In this document: positions 38,444 to 48,230 of the stretch, one piece after another
How positions within the stretch are numbered: the first letter of the stretch is position 1
Layout of the letters: every line of letters begins with the position of its first letter
Assembly (NCBI GenBank): GCA_963726135.1
Contig: CAVSBE010000004.1
Span: 1 to 64,000, forward strand
Reading direction: 5' to 3'
Source: Bog-473 sp963726135
GTDB taxonomy: Bacteria; Actinomycetota; Acidimicrobiia; Acidimicrobiales; RAAP-2
Length of the DNA stretch: 64,000 bases
Program-made: the position numbers and the translations under genes
The notes under the pieces: model-generated
Told to the model about the DNA's origin: nothing
Seen by the model: the letters and a program-made list of their open reading frames with translations, nothing else
Databases searched by the model: none

Positions 38444-40015
38444 CAGTGCCGGAAGTGGCGCTCGCCGGTCGTGACCATGGCCAGGCCCGCCTCGTCGGCC
38501 GCCGCGATCACCTCCTCGTCGCGCACGGAGCCGCCGGGCTGGACCACCGCCGTCACGCCGGCGTCGGCCAGGACGAGCAGGCCGTCGGGGAAGGGAAAGA
38601 AGGCGTCGCTCGCCCCCGCACCGCCCTTGGCCCGCTCGCCCGCCTTCTGCACCGCGATCTCGGCGGCGACGACGCGGGACTGCTGCCCGGCGCCCACCCC
38701 CACGGCCTGTCCGCCGGTGACGACGGCGATGGCGTTGGAGGTCGTCCGGCCACAGACCCGCCAGGCCAGCACCAGGTCGCGCCACTCGTCCTCGGTCGGG
38801 CTGCGGCGCGTGACGGTCCGCCACTCGCTGCGGGGCGAGACGAACGCGTCGACGTCCTGCACGAGCACGCTGGTGCCGAGGCTGCGCAGCTGGCGCACCG
38901 CCCGCTCGGGCGCGGGACCCGACAGGAGGCGGGTGGCCTTGCGCCGGCCGGTGAGCCTCTCCAGGGCCTCGGGCGCGTACGACGAGGCGATGATGACGTC
39001 GGCCTGGGGCCCGTGCGGCGATCGCGTCGGCCACCTCCGGGGTCACGTCGCCCCCGATGGCGACCACGCCGCCGAAGGCGCTCTGGACGTCGCATTCCAA
39101 GGCCCGTTCGTAGGCGGTGACGAGGTCGCCGGCGACGGCGGCGCCGCACGGGTTGGCGTGCTTGATGATCGCCACCGCCGGCTGGCCGGCGTCGGCCGCC
39201 AGTTCGTGGACCAGTCGCCAGGCGGCGTCGCCGTCGAAGAGGTTGAGGTAGCTCAACGGGTTGCCGCCGTGCTGGACCATGCCGTCCCACCAGCTCGTCG
39301 AGCCCGCCGTGCGGTACCGCGAGCCACGCTGGTGCGGGTTCTCGCCGTAGCGCAGCACGTCCGTGCGCTCGAGCGTCAGGTGCAGGGTCGGCGGCAGGAC
39401 GGCGGAGAGCGCGGCCTCCTCGACGTCGGCGTCGGTGACGCCGCCCAGCCCGGCGACCGGTGCGGGGCCGCCGGCGTCGAGCCAGGCGACGATCGCCGCG
39501 TCGTACGCCGCAGTGTGCGCGAAGGCCGCCCGGGCCAACCTGCGGCGGGTGGCGGCGGACAAGGCGCCCGAGGCGCGCAGCTCCTCGAGCACCGCGGGAT
39601 AATCGGCCGGCGAGGTGACGATGCCGACGTACTCGTGGTTCTTGGCGGCCGCACGCACCATGGTGGGACCGCCGACGTCGATCAGCTCGATGGAGGGATC
39701 CGACGAGAACGGGTACAGGTTCGACACCACGAGGTCGATGGCGTCGATGCCGTTGGCCTCCAGGTCGGCCAGGTGCTCGGGCTTGGAGCGGTCGGCCAGG
39801 ATCCCGCCGTGGATCTTGGGGTGGAGGGTCTTCACCCGACCCCCGAGCATCTCGGGCGAGCCGGTCACCTCGGCCACCTCGGTGTGGGCGATGCCCGCCT
39901 CGCTCAGCGTCGCCGCCGTGTTGCCGCTCGCCACGAGCTCCCACCCCAGCTCGGAGAGGCCCCGCGCCAACTCGACCAGGCCTTCCTTGTCGTAGACCGA
40001 CAGCAGGGCCCTCAC
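38443..40015 (-). CDS. purH: Bifunctional AICAR transformylase/IMP cyclohydrolase, one frameshift
   Basis: The last two steps of IMP synthesis. The IMP cyclohydrolase half begins VRALLSVYDKEGLVELARGL and includes TLHPKIHGGILADRS and IDVGGPTMVRAAAKNH. The transformylase half contains LRYGENPHQRGSRY and AIIKHANPCGAAVAGDLVTA. After a frame change near 39020 it continues with NAIAVVTGGQAVGVGAGQQS and DAFFPFPDGLLVLADAGVTA, ending ATTGERHFRH-like (VTTGERHFRH). GTG 40015 is 4 bp after the purN stop. About 523 residues, as usual for the family. Confidence 0.95.
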
Positions 40016-40019
40016 GACG

Positions 40020-40691
40020 TCATCTCCTCGTCTCCTTCGTCTCGGCCTCGTTCGCCTCCGCTCGTGACGCCTGCCCCGACTCCGACGGCGCCCCCAGCCG
40101 CGCCGGGGGCTCGATGGCACGGCCCGCCTGCAGCTCGCTCAGCGCCCAGGCCACGGTCGCCGGGTAGAGGGTGCGCTCCACAACCTTGATCCGTTCGTGC
40201 AGTGTCGCCTCCGTGTCGCCTGGCAGCACCGGGACCACCCCTTGGGCCAGGATCGGCCCGGCGTCCATCTCCAAGGTGGCCAGGTGCACGGTGCACCCCG
40301 TCTCGGGCACACCGGCGGCCAGGGCGTCTCGCACCCCGTGCCAGCCGGGGAACGCGGGCAACAGGGCCGGGTGCGTATTCAAGATGCGGTTCGGGAAGGC
40401 GCGGTGCACGGCCTTGGTCATGACGGTCCCGAAGCCGGCCATGGCCACCAGGTCGACCTGGTGGGCCACCAGCGTGGCTGCCACGGTCGCCGTGAAGCCG
40501 TCTCGGTCGAAATCGGGGCCGAAGCCGCCGTAGAGGTTCCGGTCGACGAGCTCGGTGGCCGCGCCGTTCGATTCGGCAAGGGCGAGGGCGGCGCAGGGAC
40601 GGTCCGAGAGGACGGTGGTGACGGGGAGCCCGGCATCGAACATGGCCTGCAGGATCGTCCCGGAACCCGAGACAAGGACCGCGAGGCGCAC
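40020..40691 (-). CDS. purN: Phosphoribosylglycinamide formyltransferase
   Basis: A 223-residue enzyme that formylates GAR with 10-formyl-THF in purine synthesis. It begins VRLAVLVSGSGTILQAMFDA. The catalytic Asn-His stretch is NRILNTHPALLPAFPG, and the aspartate region is TGCTVHLATLEMDAGPILAQ. The C-terminus has a Glu/Ala/Lys tail beyond the usual end. It is the first gene of the purN-purH-folD-cupin-metF series. GTG 40691 starts with the conserved beta strand. Confidence 0.94.
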   Translation of the reverse strand: MRLAVLVSGSGTILQAMFDAGLPVTTVLSDRPCAALALAESNGAATELVDRNLYGGFGPDFDRDGFTATVAATLVAHQVDLVAMAGFGTVMTKAVHRAFPNRILNTHPALLPAFPGWHGVRDALAAGVPETGCTVHLATLEMDAGPILAQGVVPVLPGDTEATLHERIKVVERTLYPATVAWALSELQAGRAIEPPARLGAPSESGQASRAEANEAETKETRR

Positions 40692-40789
40692 AAGCGCCAA
40701 TCTAGTGGGAACCCCTCGTTGCTCAGAGAGGTCCCGGGCGGTTGGCGGGCGACCGGCCGGGAGTGGGACCCAAGGGGCCCGGAGCAGGC

Positions 40790-40822
40790 CGTGAACGATC
40801 CGTGAACGGCCCGTGAACTGGG
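40790..40822 (-). promoter_or_regulatory. Triple 11-bp direct repeat resembling a PHO box
   Basis: CGTGAAC occurs at 40790, 40801 and 40812. Read on the minus strand this is three GTTCACG units with an exact 11-bp period, the architecture of actinobacterial PhoP-binding PHO boxes (GTTCACC-type 11-nt units). It abuts the -35 region of the gene at 40861 and lies about 100 bp upstream of purN on the other strand. Phosphate control of the secreted-protein gene is an inference. Confidence 0.55.
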
Positions 40823-40843
40823 GAAATTCGGACGGGGCCTTGG

Positions 40844-40849
40844 CATAGT
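40844..40849 (+). promoter_or_regulatory. Candidate -10 box before the secreted-protein gene
   Basis: CATAGT lies 12 bp before ATG 40861; the 11-bp repeats end about 22 bp upstream, around its -35 position, as expected for an activator that contacts RNA polymerase. Confidence 0.4.
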
Positions 40850-40860
40850 CTGCTTCCCCC

Positions 40861-41356
40861 ATGAACTTCCCGGCGTCGGACCTTCCCGTCGAAAACAGCA
40901 CGGAACGGCCTCGCCGTCGCAGCGAGCCTGCTGCTCAGCTTGACCGTGGCGTCGGGGGCCTCCGCATCGGTCGCCGTGGGATCGTCGGGATCGGTGAGCC
41001 AAACGCTCAAACGCTCGCTCACCGCCGCGACCGAGGCGGGCGCGGCCAGGATCACGGTGGAGTTCTTCTCTGGTTCGACCACCGGCAAGGTCGTCCTGGA
41101 CTCCTCCTTGGACTCGGGCCAGCAGACCGCCGCCGTTGGCAAGGCGTTGGCGTCAACCGTCCTGGTCGGGGGCGCGGCGTACATCTCAGGGAACAGCATG
41201 GGACTGACTTCCTTCTTCGGGCTCCCCACTGCGCTCGGGCCCACGCTGGCCGGCCATTGGGTCTCCCTGCAATCCACCGACGCCGCGTTCCAATCCGTCA
41301 CGGCGAACGTGGCCCTCCCGTCGGCCCTGGCCAACGTGACCCCTTGGGCCCGTTGA
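40861..41356 (+). CDS. Small secreted protein of unknown function, one frameshift in the signal peptide
   Basis: Joining ATG 40861 to the next frame after about ten bases gives a signal peptide with a basic start (RRRTFPSKTARNG), a hydrophobic core (LAVAASLLLSLTVASG) and an ASASVA cleavage site. The mature part of about 125 residues (SVSQTLKRSLTAATEAGAAR, ITVEFFSGSTTGKVVLDSSL) has strands and resembles actinobacterial LprG-like or other small exported proteins only loosely. It has no lipobox cysteine. It is preceded by the PHO-box-like repeats. Confidence 0.6.
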
Positions 41357-41376
41357 TTGCGGGCAAGCGATCGAAG

Positions 41377-41772
41377 GTGAACCGGCAGTGGGTGAGGAGC
41401 ACTATCCCCAGATCTGGGCGTTTGGGCAATTACCTCGCAGGCTTGCAACTCCCCAACGGGGACGTCGTCACCGACAACCCCACGAAGTGTGTGCCCGAGA
41501 TCATTACAACAATCAGCCAGCCGAAGCTCTTCGTGATCCCGAACGACCGCGACTTCGAACGTACCCTTGCGGATCCCATAACGTTTCATGCCCACTACAT
41601 CTTGGAACCCAATCCTGCGACCACCCCGATCACTGCCCCGAACCTCGAGTTCCCCAGCCTCTGGAGCACGGGGAGCGACTTCACCAGGACGGTGCACCAG
41701 TTCGCGGCCAGCGGGCTGTGCCCCGAATTCCGTCTCTTCCACGTGATCTCTCATTCCAACCAGGTGGCATAG
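41377..41772 (+). pseudogene. C-terminal piece of a glycosyltransferase-like membrane protein
   Basis: From GTG 41377 the frame encodes 131 residues, including GRLGNYLAGLQLPNGDVVTD, CVPEIITTISQPKLFVIPND, RDFERTLADPITFHAHYILE and LWSTGSDFTRTVHQFAASGL. This resembles the soluble C-terminus of large GT39-like actinobacterial membrane proteins, but all transmembrane helices are missing. It directly follows the secreted-protein stop, and its own stop overlaps the methyltransferase start. It is a remnant or a domain expressed on its own; the first is more likely. Confidence 0.5.
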
Positions 41773-42597
41773 TGAGCCTGACCGCTCCTGATCATCACAA
41801 CGGCCCAACTGATCGACCCACGGTCAACTGGTCCGAAGATCTCGAGGAATTCCACGAGGAGTCAACTCGTGATCATCCCCTTGAGATGCTCACCCGAGGC
41901 ACCATGGTGTCGCTGCTCGATCCGCTCCGCCCGACGGCGACCATCGTCGAGATCGGCTGCTCGACGGGATACCTGCTCGAGGACCTGCGTGCCGCCTATC
42001 CGTTGGCCAGGCTGATCGGATTCGATCTGATCGCATCCGGGCTGCACAAGGCACACGCCGCACTGCCCGAATGCGTGGTGGCCCAGGCCGACGCCCGCGA
42101 GATCCCGCTGGCTGACGGATGCGCCGACGCCCTGATGAGCGTCAACCTGCTCGAACATGTCGAAGACGACCGGCGGGCGCTGGCCGAGATCAAGCGAGTG
42201 CTCCGTCCCGGGGCGGCGGCGGTCCTCGTGATCCCGACAGGGCCCGGGCTCTACCATTACTACGACAGCTTCTTGCATCACGAGCGGCGCTACGGCCGGG
42301 GCGAGATGGCAGAAAAAGGCACGCGGCGCCGGGCTACGGGTAGAGGCCGACGTATACCTGGGGTCGGTGCCCTTTCCTGCATTCTGGGCCGTCAAGAAGC
42401 GAAATCGCCTCCGCTTCGATCACTTGGAGGGATCCGAGCTGGAAGAACGAGTCAGGCATGACTTGGAAGGGACCGGCGATTCAGCGGTTTTCAAGGCCGC
42501 CTGTGGGCTCGAGCGCTGGCTGCTTCAGCACGACATCCACCTACCCTTTGGAATGCGGGGGTTGACCGTCGTCCGTCGTCCCCCGAAGGCAGGCTGA
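41772..42597 (+). CDS. Class I SAM-dependent methyltransferase, one frameshift
   Basis: The SAM-binding motif I is ATIVEIGCSTGYLLEDLRAA, followed by LIGFDLIASGLHKAHAALPE, the acidic loop AQADAREIPLADGCADALMS and NLLEHVEDDRRALAEIKRVL. A frame change near 42318 continues with ADVYLGSVPFPAFWAVKKRN to the end RGLTVVRRPPKAG. It is about 275 residues and resembles methyltransferases of surface-glycan clusters. The GTG overlaps the stop of the glycosyltransferase remnant, suggesting the two came from one polysaccharide-related operon. Confidence 0.85.
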
Positions 42598-42744
42598 CTC
42601 AGGCGCCGGTCACCGCCGCCTTGACCCCAGCGCCATCATGCAGGGTGTGCGTCCGGTAGGCCGAGGGACCGGAGAAGGATCAGACGGACGTACGCCGACG
42701 TCACGATCCCGATCAGGATGGCCAACACCTCAGTCCACCGCCGG

Positions 42745-43125
42745 CGACAACACTTCTGCAACCGGTCGCGAGCGCGACGACACCGTGTGGAACCTCGCTC
42801 CCAACGTCTTCCCGACGGCTACGGCTTGACGATCGGGGCATGGCAGGGCAGCGTGGTGGCGCCCGACGCGGCGGTCACCTTGTCGAACAACGGGAACTTC
42901 GATGGCAGCGTCTTTGCCGCCAGCCTCTCGGGCAGCGAGCAATCCAGCTTCGACCCCTTCGGCTACGTCGAGCCGATCCCCACCACGGTCGATCCTCTGC
43001 CAGCACTGCCCGAGGGGCTGCCGATCGCCATGGGCGGACTCGCCTTGCTGTGCTTCGCCGGTCTTATCGTGCAGCGACGCAGCCGCCGTGATCGGGTTGT
43101 CGGAGGGCAGCAGCGACCGGCATGA
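42745..43125 (+). pseudogene. 3' remnant of a choice-of-anchor A type surface protein
   Basis: Across one frame change near 42830 the text reads TVWNLAPNVFPTATALTIGA, then WQGSVVAPDAAVTLSNNGNF and DGSVFAASLSGSEQSSFDPF. It then has a Pro-rich spacer and a terminal membrane helix LPIAMGGLALLCFAGLIVQR with Arg-rich tail. This is the end of the choice-of-anchor A family with its C-terminal anchor. The N-terminal bulk and any start codon are absent, so the gene is broken. Confidence 0.6.
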
Positions 43126-43269
43126 CATCCTCAGGAGAGCGATACCTCCGGATTACTTCGGCGTGGCGTTCCGCTTCGGGTTCCATCTGGGTCATCTCCA
43201 CCGGTTTCGTCATCACGGTGAAGGCGCGGCGGGGCACTTAGCCTGCGGCCGTTGGCGTGGCCGTACGGG

Positions 43270-44160
43270 TCAGACGAGCCCCCGCACGATCTCGACCATC
43301 TTCTCCCCGCACTCGGTGGGGTTCTGCGCTACGGCGACCCCGGCAGAAGACAGCGCCTCCATCTTGGCCTGAGCCGTGCCCTGGGAGCCCGAGATGATGG
43401 CGCCGGCATGACCCATCTTGCGGCCGGGAGGCGCCGTCACGCCGGCGATGTACGCGGCCACCGGCTTGGTCATGCTGGCCGCGATGAACTCGGCTGCACG
43501 CTCCTCCTCGGACCCGCCGATCTCGCCGATCATCATGACCGCCTTGGTGTCGGGATCGGCCTCGAAGGCCGCGAGGCAGTCGATGAAGTTCGTGCCCGGG
43601 ACCGGGTCGCCCCCGATGCCCACGCATGTGGTCTGGCCGACGCCCTGCTGGGACAGCTCGTGGAGTGCCTGGTAGGTCAGCGTGCCGGATCGCGAGACGA
43701 TGCCCACCGGACCTCCCGCGAGCGCGATGTCACCCGAGGTGATGCCGATGTTGCACTTCCCGGGGCTGATGATGCCGGGGCAGTTCGGGCCGAGCAGCTG
43801 TGTGCCCGGGAACTCCTGGACCAGGCGGTTGTAGACGACCGCCTCGTCCTGGGCCGGGATGCCCTCCGTGATGCAGACGATGAACGCGATGCCGGCCTCG
43901 GCCGCTTCGATGATGGCGTCCGCCGCGCCACGCGGGGGCACCGAGATGAACGACGCCGTCGCGCCGGTCTCCTTCACCGCCTCGGCCACGGAAGCGAAGA
44001 TCGGGATGCCCTCGATCTCCTCGCCGCCTCGTTTCGGGTTGGTGCCACCCACGATCTTGGTGCCGTAGGCCTTGTTGCGCAGGCCGTGGAAGAGCCCCTG
44101 GCTCGTCGGGCTGACGCCCTGAATCACGACCTTGGTCGTCTCGTCGACGAAGATGCTCAC
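43270..44160 (-). CDS. sucD: Succinyl-CoA synthetase alpha subunit
   Basis: This 296-residue subunit binds CoA and carries the phosphohistidine. It begins VSIFVDETTKVVIQGVSPTS, with LLGPNCPGIISPGKCNIGIT, the CoA/nucleotide contacts and the active-site histidine in PPGRKMGHAGAIISGSQGTA. GTG 44160 follows the sucC stop by 71 bp. Together with the beta subunit it makes succinate and ATP or GTP in the TCA cycle. The frame is intact. Confidence 0.96.
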   Translation of the reverse strand: MSIFVDETTKVVIQGVSPTSQGLFHGLRNKAYGTKIVGGTNPKRGGEEIEGIPIFASVAEAVKETGATASFISVPPRGAADAIIEAAEAGIAFIVCITEGIPAQDEAVVYNRLVQEFPGTQLLGPNCPGIISPGKCNIGITSGDIALAGGPVGIVSRSGTLTYQALHELSQQGVGQTTCVGIGGDPVPGTNFIDCLAAFEADPDTKAVMMIGEIGGSEEERAAEFIAASMTKPVAAYIAGVTAPPGRKMGHAGAIISGSQGTAQAKMEALSSAGVAVAQNPTECGEKMVEIVRGLV

Positions 44161-44218
44161 GTTCTCTCTGTCCTCTCGGGGTCTGGTTGGTCGATCCGGT
44201 TGCCGGCAGTCGTTGGCG

Positions 44219-44231
44219 CCTAGGCGTTGGC

Positions 44232-44242
<11 letters not shown>
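44219..44242. repeat. 12-bp tandem duplication over the sucC stop
   Basis: CCTAGGCGTTGG occurs twice in tandem; the unit contains the stop codon of sucC on the minus strand. Confidence 0.8.
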
Positions 44243-45374
<1,132 letters not shown>

Positions 45375-45467
45375 TTTGGGTGCTGTCTCCTTGGTGTGTG
45401 AAGGGGGTCGGGTCGCGATCTGATGCCAGGCGGCGGGTCGGGTGGCCGGCCGCGGGAGTGTGCGGGG

Positions 45468-45884
45468 TCAGGCCTCGAGGGCCGCCTCGCGAGCGTCGAG
45501 AGCCTCGGCGAGCCACGTCCCGATGGCATCGAGGGGCGCGCCGGGGGTGAAGACCTGGGCCACGCCCTCCTCCTTCAACGTCGGGATGTCGGGCTCGGGG
45601 ATGATCCCCCCCACGATGATCAGCACGTCGCCGCGGCCGGCGTCCGCCAGCAGCTTGACCACCTTGGGCACCAGGGTGAGGTGGGCGCCCGAGAGCAGCG
45701 AGAGCCCGACGGCGTCGGCGTCCTCCTGCACGACGGCCTGGACCACCTGCTCGGGTGTCTGGTGCAGGCCCGTATAGACGACCTCGAAGCCGCTGTCGCG
45801 CAGCGCTCTGGCGATGACCTTGGCCCCCCGGTCGTGACCATCGAGGCCGGGCTTGGCCACGACCACCCTGTAGGGACGTTTCAT
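45468..45884 (-). CDS. Stand-alone cobalamin-binding domain, methylmalonyl-CoA mutase small-subunit type
   Basis: The 138-residue protein has the complete B12-binding signature: DGHDRG in VVVAKPGLDGHDRGAKVIAR (the DxHxxG lower-ligand motif), then LSLLSGAHLTLVPKVVKLLA (the SxL stretch) and IIVGGIIPEPDIPTLKE (GG). It matches the C-terminal part or small subunit of acyl-CoA mutases. The catalytic TIM-barrel partner is not in the window. Its position just upstream of sucCD, in the same direction, suits conversion of methylmalonyl-CoA to succinyl-CoA. The start is ATG 45884. Confidence 0.9.
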   Translation of the reverse strand: MKRPYRVVVAKPGLDGHDRGAKVIARALRDSGFEVVYTGLHQTPEQVVQAVVQEDADAVGLSLLSGAHLTLVPKVVKLLADAGRGDVLIIVGGIIPEPDIPTLKEEGVAQVFTPGAPLDAIGTWLAEALDAREAALEA

Positions 45885-45908
45885 GCGGGCTACCAGGATA
45901 GGGAGGGC

Positions 45909-45925
45909 CTGGCGCCGGGCGCCAG
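45909..45925. repeat. Palindrome upstream of the B12-domain gene
   Basis: CTGGCGCC-G-GGCGCCAG, an 8-bp inverted repeat with a 1-base centre, 25-41 bp before the start codon. It could be an operator. I found no B12-box riboswitch sequence in this leader. Confidence 0.4.
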
Positions 45926-46053
45926 ACAGGCAGGCCCCGGTGAGGAAACTCCCACGGAGCCTGCAGCCGTCAGAGTCCCGACGGTGGGTCGTGTGTGGTC
46001 GGTGAAACTTCTCGATCAGGCAGAACCCCAACGTCCAGCTTGGTGGCATCGTG

Positions 46054-46429
46054 CTACGCCAGGCTCGCCGACACGAGCAGGATGGCGGCAGCGGTGAGCA
46101 ACACCGGGCAGATCTTGAACCAGACGACAGGAGTTCGGGCACCGGTCATGGCGGTCAGCGCCGCCAAGGCGAGCAGCAGCCCGGCAGAGGCCCGGTAGAC
46201 CCAGTGGCTGGCACCCGAACCCGCGTCGGCCGCCGCCGTCACACTGACGATCACCGCCGCAATTCCCCACATCGTGAGGGCTTCGGCCAGCCACTCCTGG
46301 AGGACGATGCGTCGGTTGTCCGCTGAGATCGGTTCGAAGCCCCTTGAGAACCTGACGGGTCGGGATGGCGTGGGCGACCCCCCAAAGGGTCACCAGAGTC
46401 GCAGCCCCGTACGCCAAGACCGTCGCCAT
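46054..46429 (-). CDS. Small four-helix membrane protein, one frameshift
   Basis: The joined frames give about 125 residues: MATVLAYGAATLVTLWGVAH, then QVLKGFEPISADNRRIVLQE, and three more hydrophobic segments (MWGIAAVIVSVTAAADAGSG, YRASAGLLLALAALTAMTGA, WFKICPVLLTAAAILLVSAS). An indel near 46340 breaks the frame. I do not recognise the family. It lies downstream of arsR on the same strand with a 77-bp gap, so it may be part of the arsenic island, but this is uncertain. Confidence 0.65.
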
Positions 46430-46506
46430 CGTGGTTCATCTTCGGCCCGGGGGTGCGGGGGGCGTAGGGCCGATCGTCAGGACTTCGCCCGCGTGATCAC
46501 CGGCAC

Positions 46507-46851
46507 TCAGCTGTCGATTGCCGCCCGAAGTTCGGCGAGGCGGTCACGGTTCAGCGAGTACCAGACCCACTTGCCGCGCCGGTCGCCCTGGACGAGACCG
46601 GCCTCGCTCAGGATCTTGAGGTGATGCGACACCGTCGGCTGGCTCTTGGCCAAGGGTTCGACGAAATCACAGACGCAGACCTCACCCTCAGGTGAGGCGG
46701 CCAGGATGCTCAACACTCGCAGCCGGACCGGGTCAGCCAGCGCGCTGAACCCTCGAGCCAGCTCGGCGGCATCGGTGGTGTCGAGCGGTGCGGCGAGCAC
46801 CGAGGCGCAGCATTCGGTCGCTCGGACCTTCGTCGCGGCTTGCTTGCTCAC
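46507..46851 (-). CDS. arsR: ArsR/SmtB-family arsenic-responsive repressor
   Basis: A 114-residue winged-helix repressor. The recognition helix is SQPTVSHHLKILSEAGLVQG and the wing is RGKWVWYSLNRDRLAEL. Candidate As(III) ligands are the pair C14-C15 (TECCASVL) and C59/C61 (GEVCVCDF). An N-terminal Cys-Cys plus one helix-region Cys recalls the C. glutamicum type ArsR more than the plasmid R773 type. It is divergent from arsI and should bind the ATTGA-N6-TCAAT repeat between them. Confidence 0.92.
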   Translation of the reverse strand: MSKQAATKVRATECCASVLAAPLDTTDAAELARGFSALADPVRLRVLSILAASPEGEVCVCDFVEPLAKSQPTVSHHLKILSEAGLVQGDRRGKWVWYSLNRDRLAELRAAIDS

Positions 46852-46873
46852 GGGTCACCTCTGACAAAGAAAT

Positions 46874-46889
46874 ATTGACAACCATCAAT
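46874..46889. promoter_or_regulatory. ArsR operator overlapping the ars promoter
   Basis: ATTGA-CAACCA-TCAAT is the usual inverted repeat bound by ArsR. It contains TTGACA (46875-46880), and CATACT follows 17 bp later (46898-46903), giving a plausible -35/-10 pair for arsI that ArsR would block. A further direct repeat, TCGATAC at 46903 and 46921, lies downstream. Confidence 0.7.
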
Positions 46890-46942
46890 GTTTCAGCCAT
46901 ACTCGATACATCGACTGAGGTCGATACTACAGGGAGGTCACC

Positions 46943-47431
46943 ATGTCGAGGGTCCAACTCGCACTGAACGTCAGCGACATCGACGAAGCCGTCGAGTTCT
47001 ACTCCACGCTCTTCGGGACCGAGCCGGCCAAGCGCGAGCCGGGCTACGCCAACTTCGCCGTCGCCGACCCGCCCCTCAAGCTGGTCCTGATGGAGGACCA
47101 CACCGCCCGGGGTCATGGGACCGTCGGCGCACTGAACCACCTCGGCGTCGAGGTCGAGACGCCGGACGAGGTGAGCGCAGCGACGGGGCGCCTGAGCGAC
47201 AGCGGGCTCGAGACCGCGGTCGAAGAGCAGACGACCTGTTGCTACGCCGTCCAGGACAAGGTCTGGGTCAGTGACCCCGACGGTGCGCCCTGGGAGGTCT
47301 ACACCGTCCTGGCTGATGCCCCAGCCGAGACGGGCATCGCCGGCGACGGGTCGTGCTGCGTCCCCGAGGCTGTCGAGGGTGTTCCGGTGGCCGTGGCTTC
47401 GCAACAGTCCTGCTCGCCGTCCTGTTGCTGA
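46943..47431 (+). CDS. arsI: ArsI/CadI-family organoarsenical lyase
   Basis: A 162-residue VOC-fold enzyme. The family diagnostic is the vicinal cysteine pair in EEQTTCCYAVQDKVWVSDPD, which binds trivalent methylarsenicals, with metal ligands in RVQLALNVSDIDEAVEFY and GALNHLGVEVETPDEV. ArsI splits the carbon-arsenic bond of methylarsenite to release As(III). The C-terminal tail has further cysteine pairs (DGSCC and CSPSCC), as in several ArsI proteins. An AGGGAGG ribosome binding site precedes ATG 46943. It is the first gene of the operon. Confidence 0.92.
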   Translation: MSRVQLALNVSDIDEAVEFYSTLFGTEPAKREPGYANFAVADPPLKLVLMEDHTARGHGTVGALNHLGVEVETPDEVSAATGRLSDSGLETAVEEQTTCCYAVQDKVWVSDPDGAPWEVYTVLADAPAETGIAGDGSCCVPEAVEGVPVAVASQQSCSPSCC

Positions 47432-47459
47432 ACAACGACGGCAATCGCAGGACACTCCG

Positions 47460-48194
47460 ATGAGGGACACCGTCTTGTGGCGGCGCCTGCTCGCCGAGTT
47501 CCTGGGCAGCGCCTTCCTGGCCGCCATCGTCATCGGGTCGGGTATCGCGGCGCAGAACCTGTCCCCGGGCAACGTCGGGCTCCAGCTCTTCGAGAACGCG
47601 GCTGCCACCGCAACGGGCCTCTTCGCGATCATCTTGATGTTCGGCCCGATCTCGGGGGGACACTTCAACCCCATCGTCTCCTTCGTGGACGCCGGGTTCG
47701 GGGGCCTCAAGTGGCGGGACGCCGCCGCCTACCTGCCGTTCCAGGCCGTCGGGTGCATCTGCGGCGCGATCCTGGCCAACGTGATGTTCTCGGAGGCCGC
47801 CATCTCCATCTCCACCAAGCACCGGGCGAGTGGACCGCACTGGCTCTCCGAGGTCGTCGCCACCATCGGCCTGATCCTGGTCATCTTCGCCCTGGCCCGC
47901 TCGGGGCGCTCCCACCTCGCCCCTGCAGCGGTCGGGGCCTACATCGGCGCCGCCTACTTCTTCACCAGCTCGACCAGCTTCGCCAACCCCGCCATCACGG
48001 TCGGCCGCATGTTCTCCAACACCTTCGCCGGCATCGCCCCTTCCTCGGTCCCCAACTTCATCTCGGCCCAGATCGTCGGCGGTGTGCTGGCCTTCGGGCT
48101 GATAAAGGGGCTCTACCCAGGCATCACCAAAGCCGAGGCGGCCGACGTGATCGAACCGCATCTGCGCGCCGAGAGTGATCTCGAGACGCGCTGA
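47460..48194 (+). CDS. Aquaporin (MIP family) of an arsenic operon, AqpS-like
   Basis: A 244-residue channel with six membrane helices. The first pore motif is altered to Asn-Pro-Ile (ISGGHFNPIVSFVDAGFGGL) and the second is canonical Asn-Pro-Ala (TSFANPAITVGRMFSNTFAG). In ars operons such channels let As(III) leave the cell down its gradient. ATG 47460 follows arsI by 28 bp. The frame is intact; the As(III) substrate is inferred from context. Confidence 0.88.
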   Translation: MRDTVLWRRLLAEFLGSAFLAAIVIGSGIAAQNLSPGNVGLQLFENAAATATGLFAIILMFGPISGGHFNPIVSFVDAGFGGLKWRDAAAYLPFQAVGCICGAILANVMFSEAAISISTKHRASGPHWLSEVVATIGLILVIFALARSGRSHLAPAAVGAYIGAAYFFTSSTSFANPAITVGRMFSNTFAGIAPSSVPNFISAQIVGGVLAFGLIKGLYPGITKAEAADVIEPHLRAESDLETR

Positions 48195-48230
48195 GCTCCG
48201 AACCACGACCAGACCCCGGAAAGGACACCC

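Noticed and set aside
41388..42461. A 357-codon frame joining the glycosyltransferase piece and the methyltransferase
   Set aside because: Its first 128 codons are a shadow of the real frame at 41377-41772. The methyltransferase proper begins at GTG 41772.
45885..46053. Possible cobalamin riboswitch upstream of the B12-binding gene
   Set aside because: No B12-box (GCCACTG-type) or other conserved core could be found; only a short palindrome.
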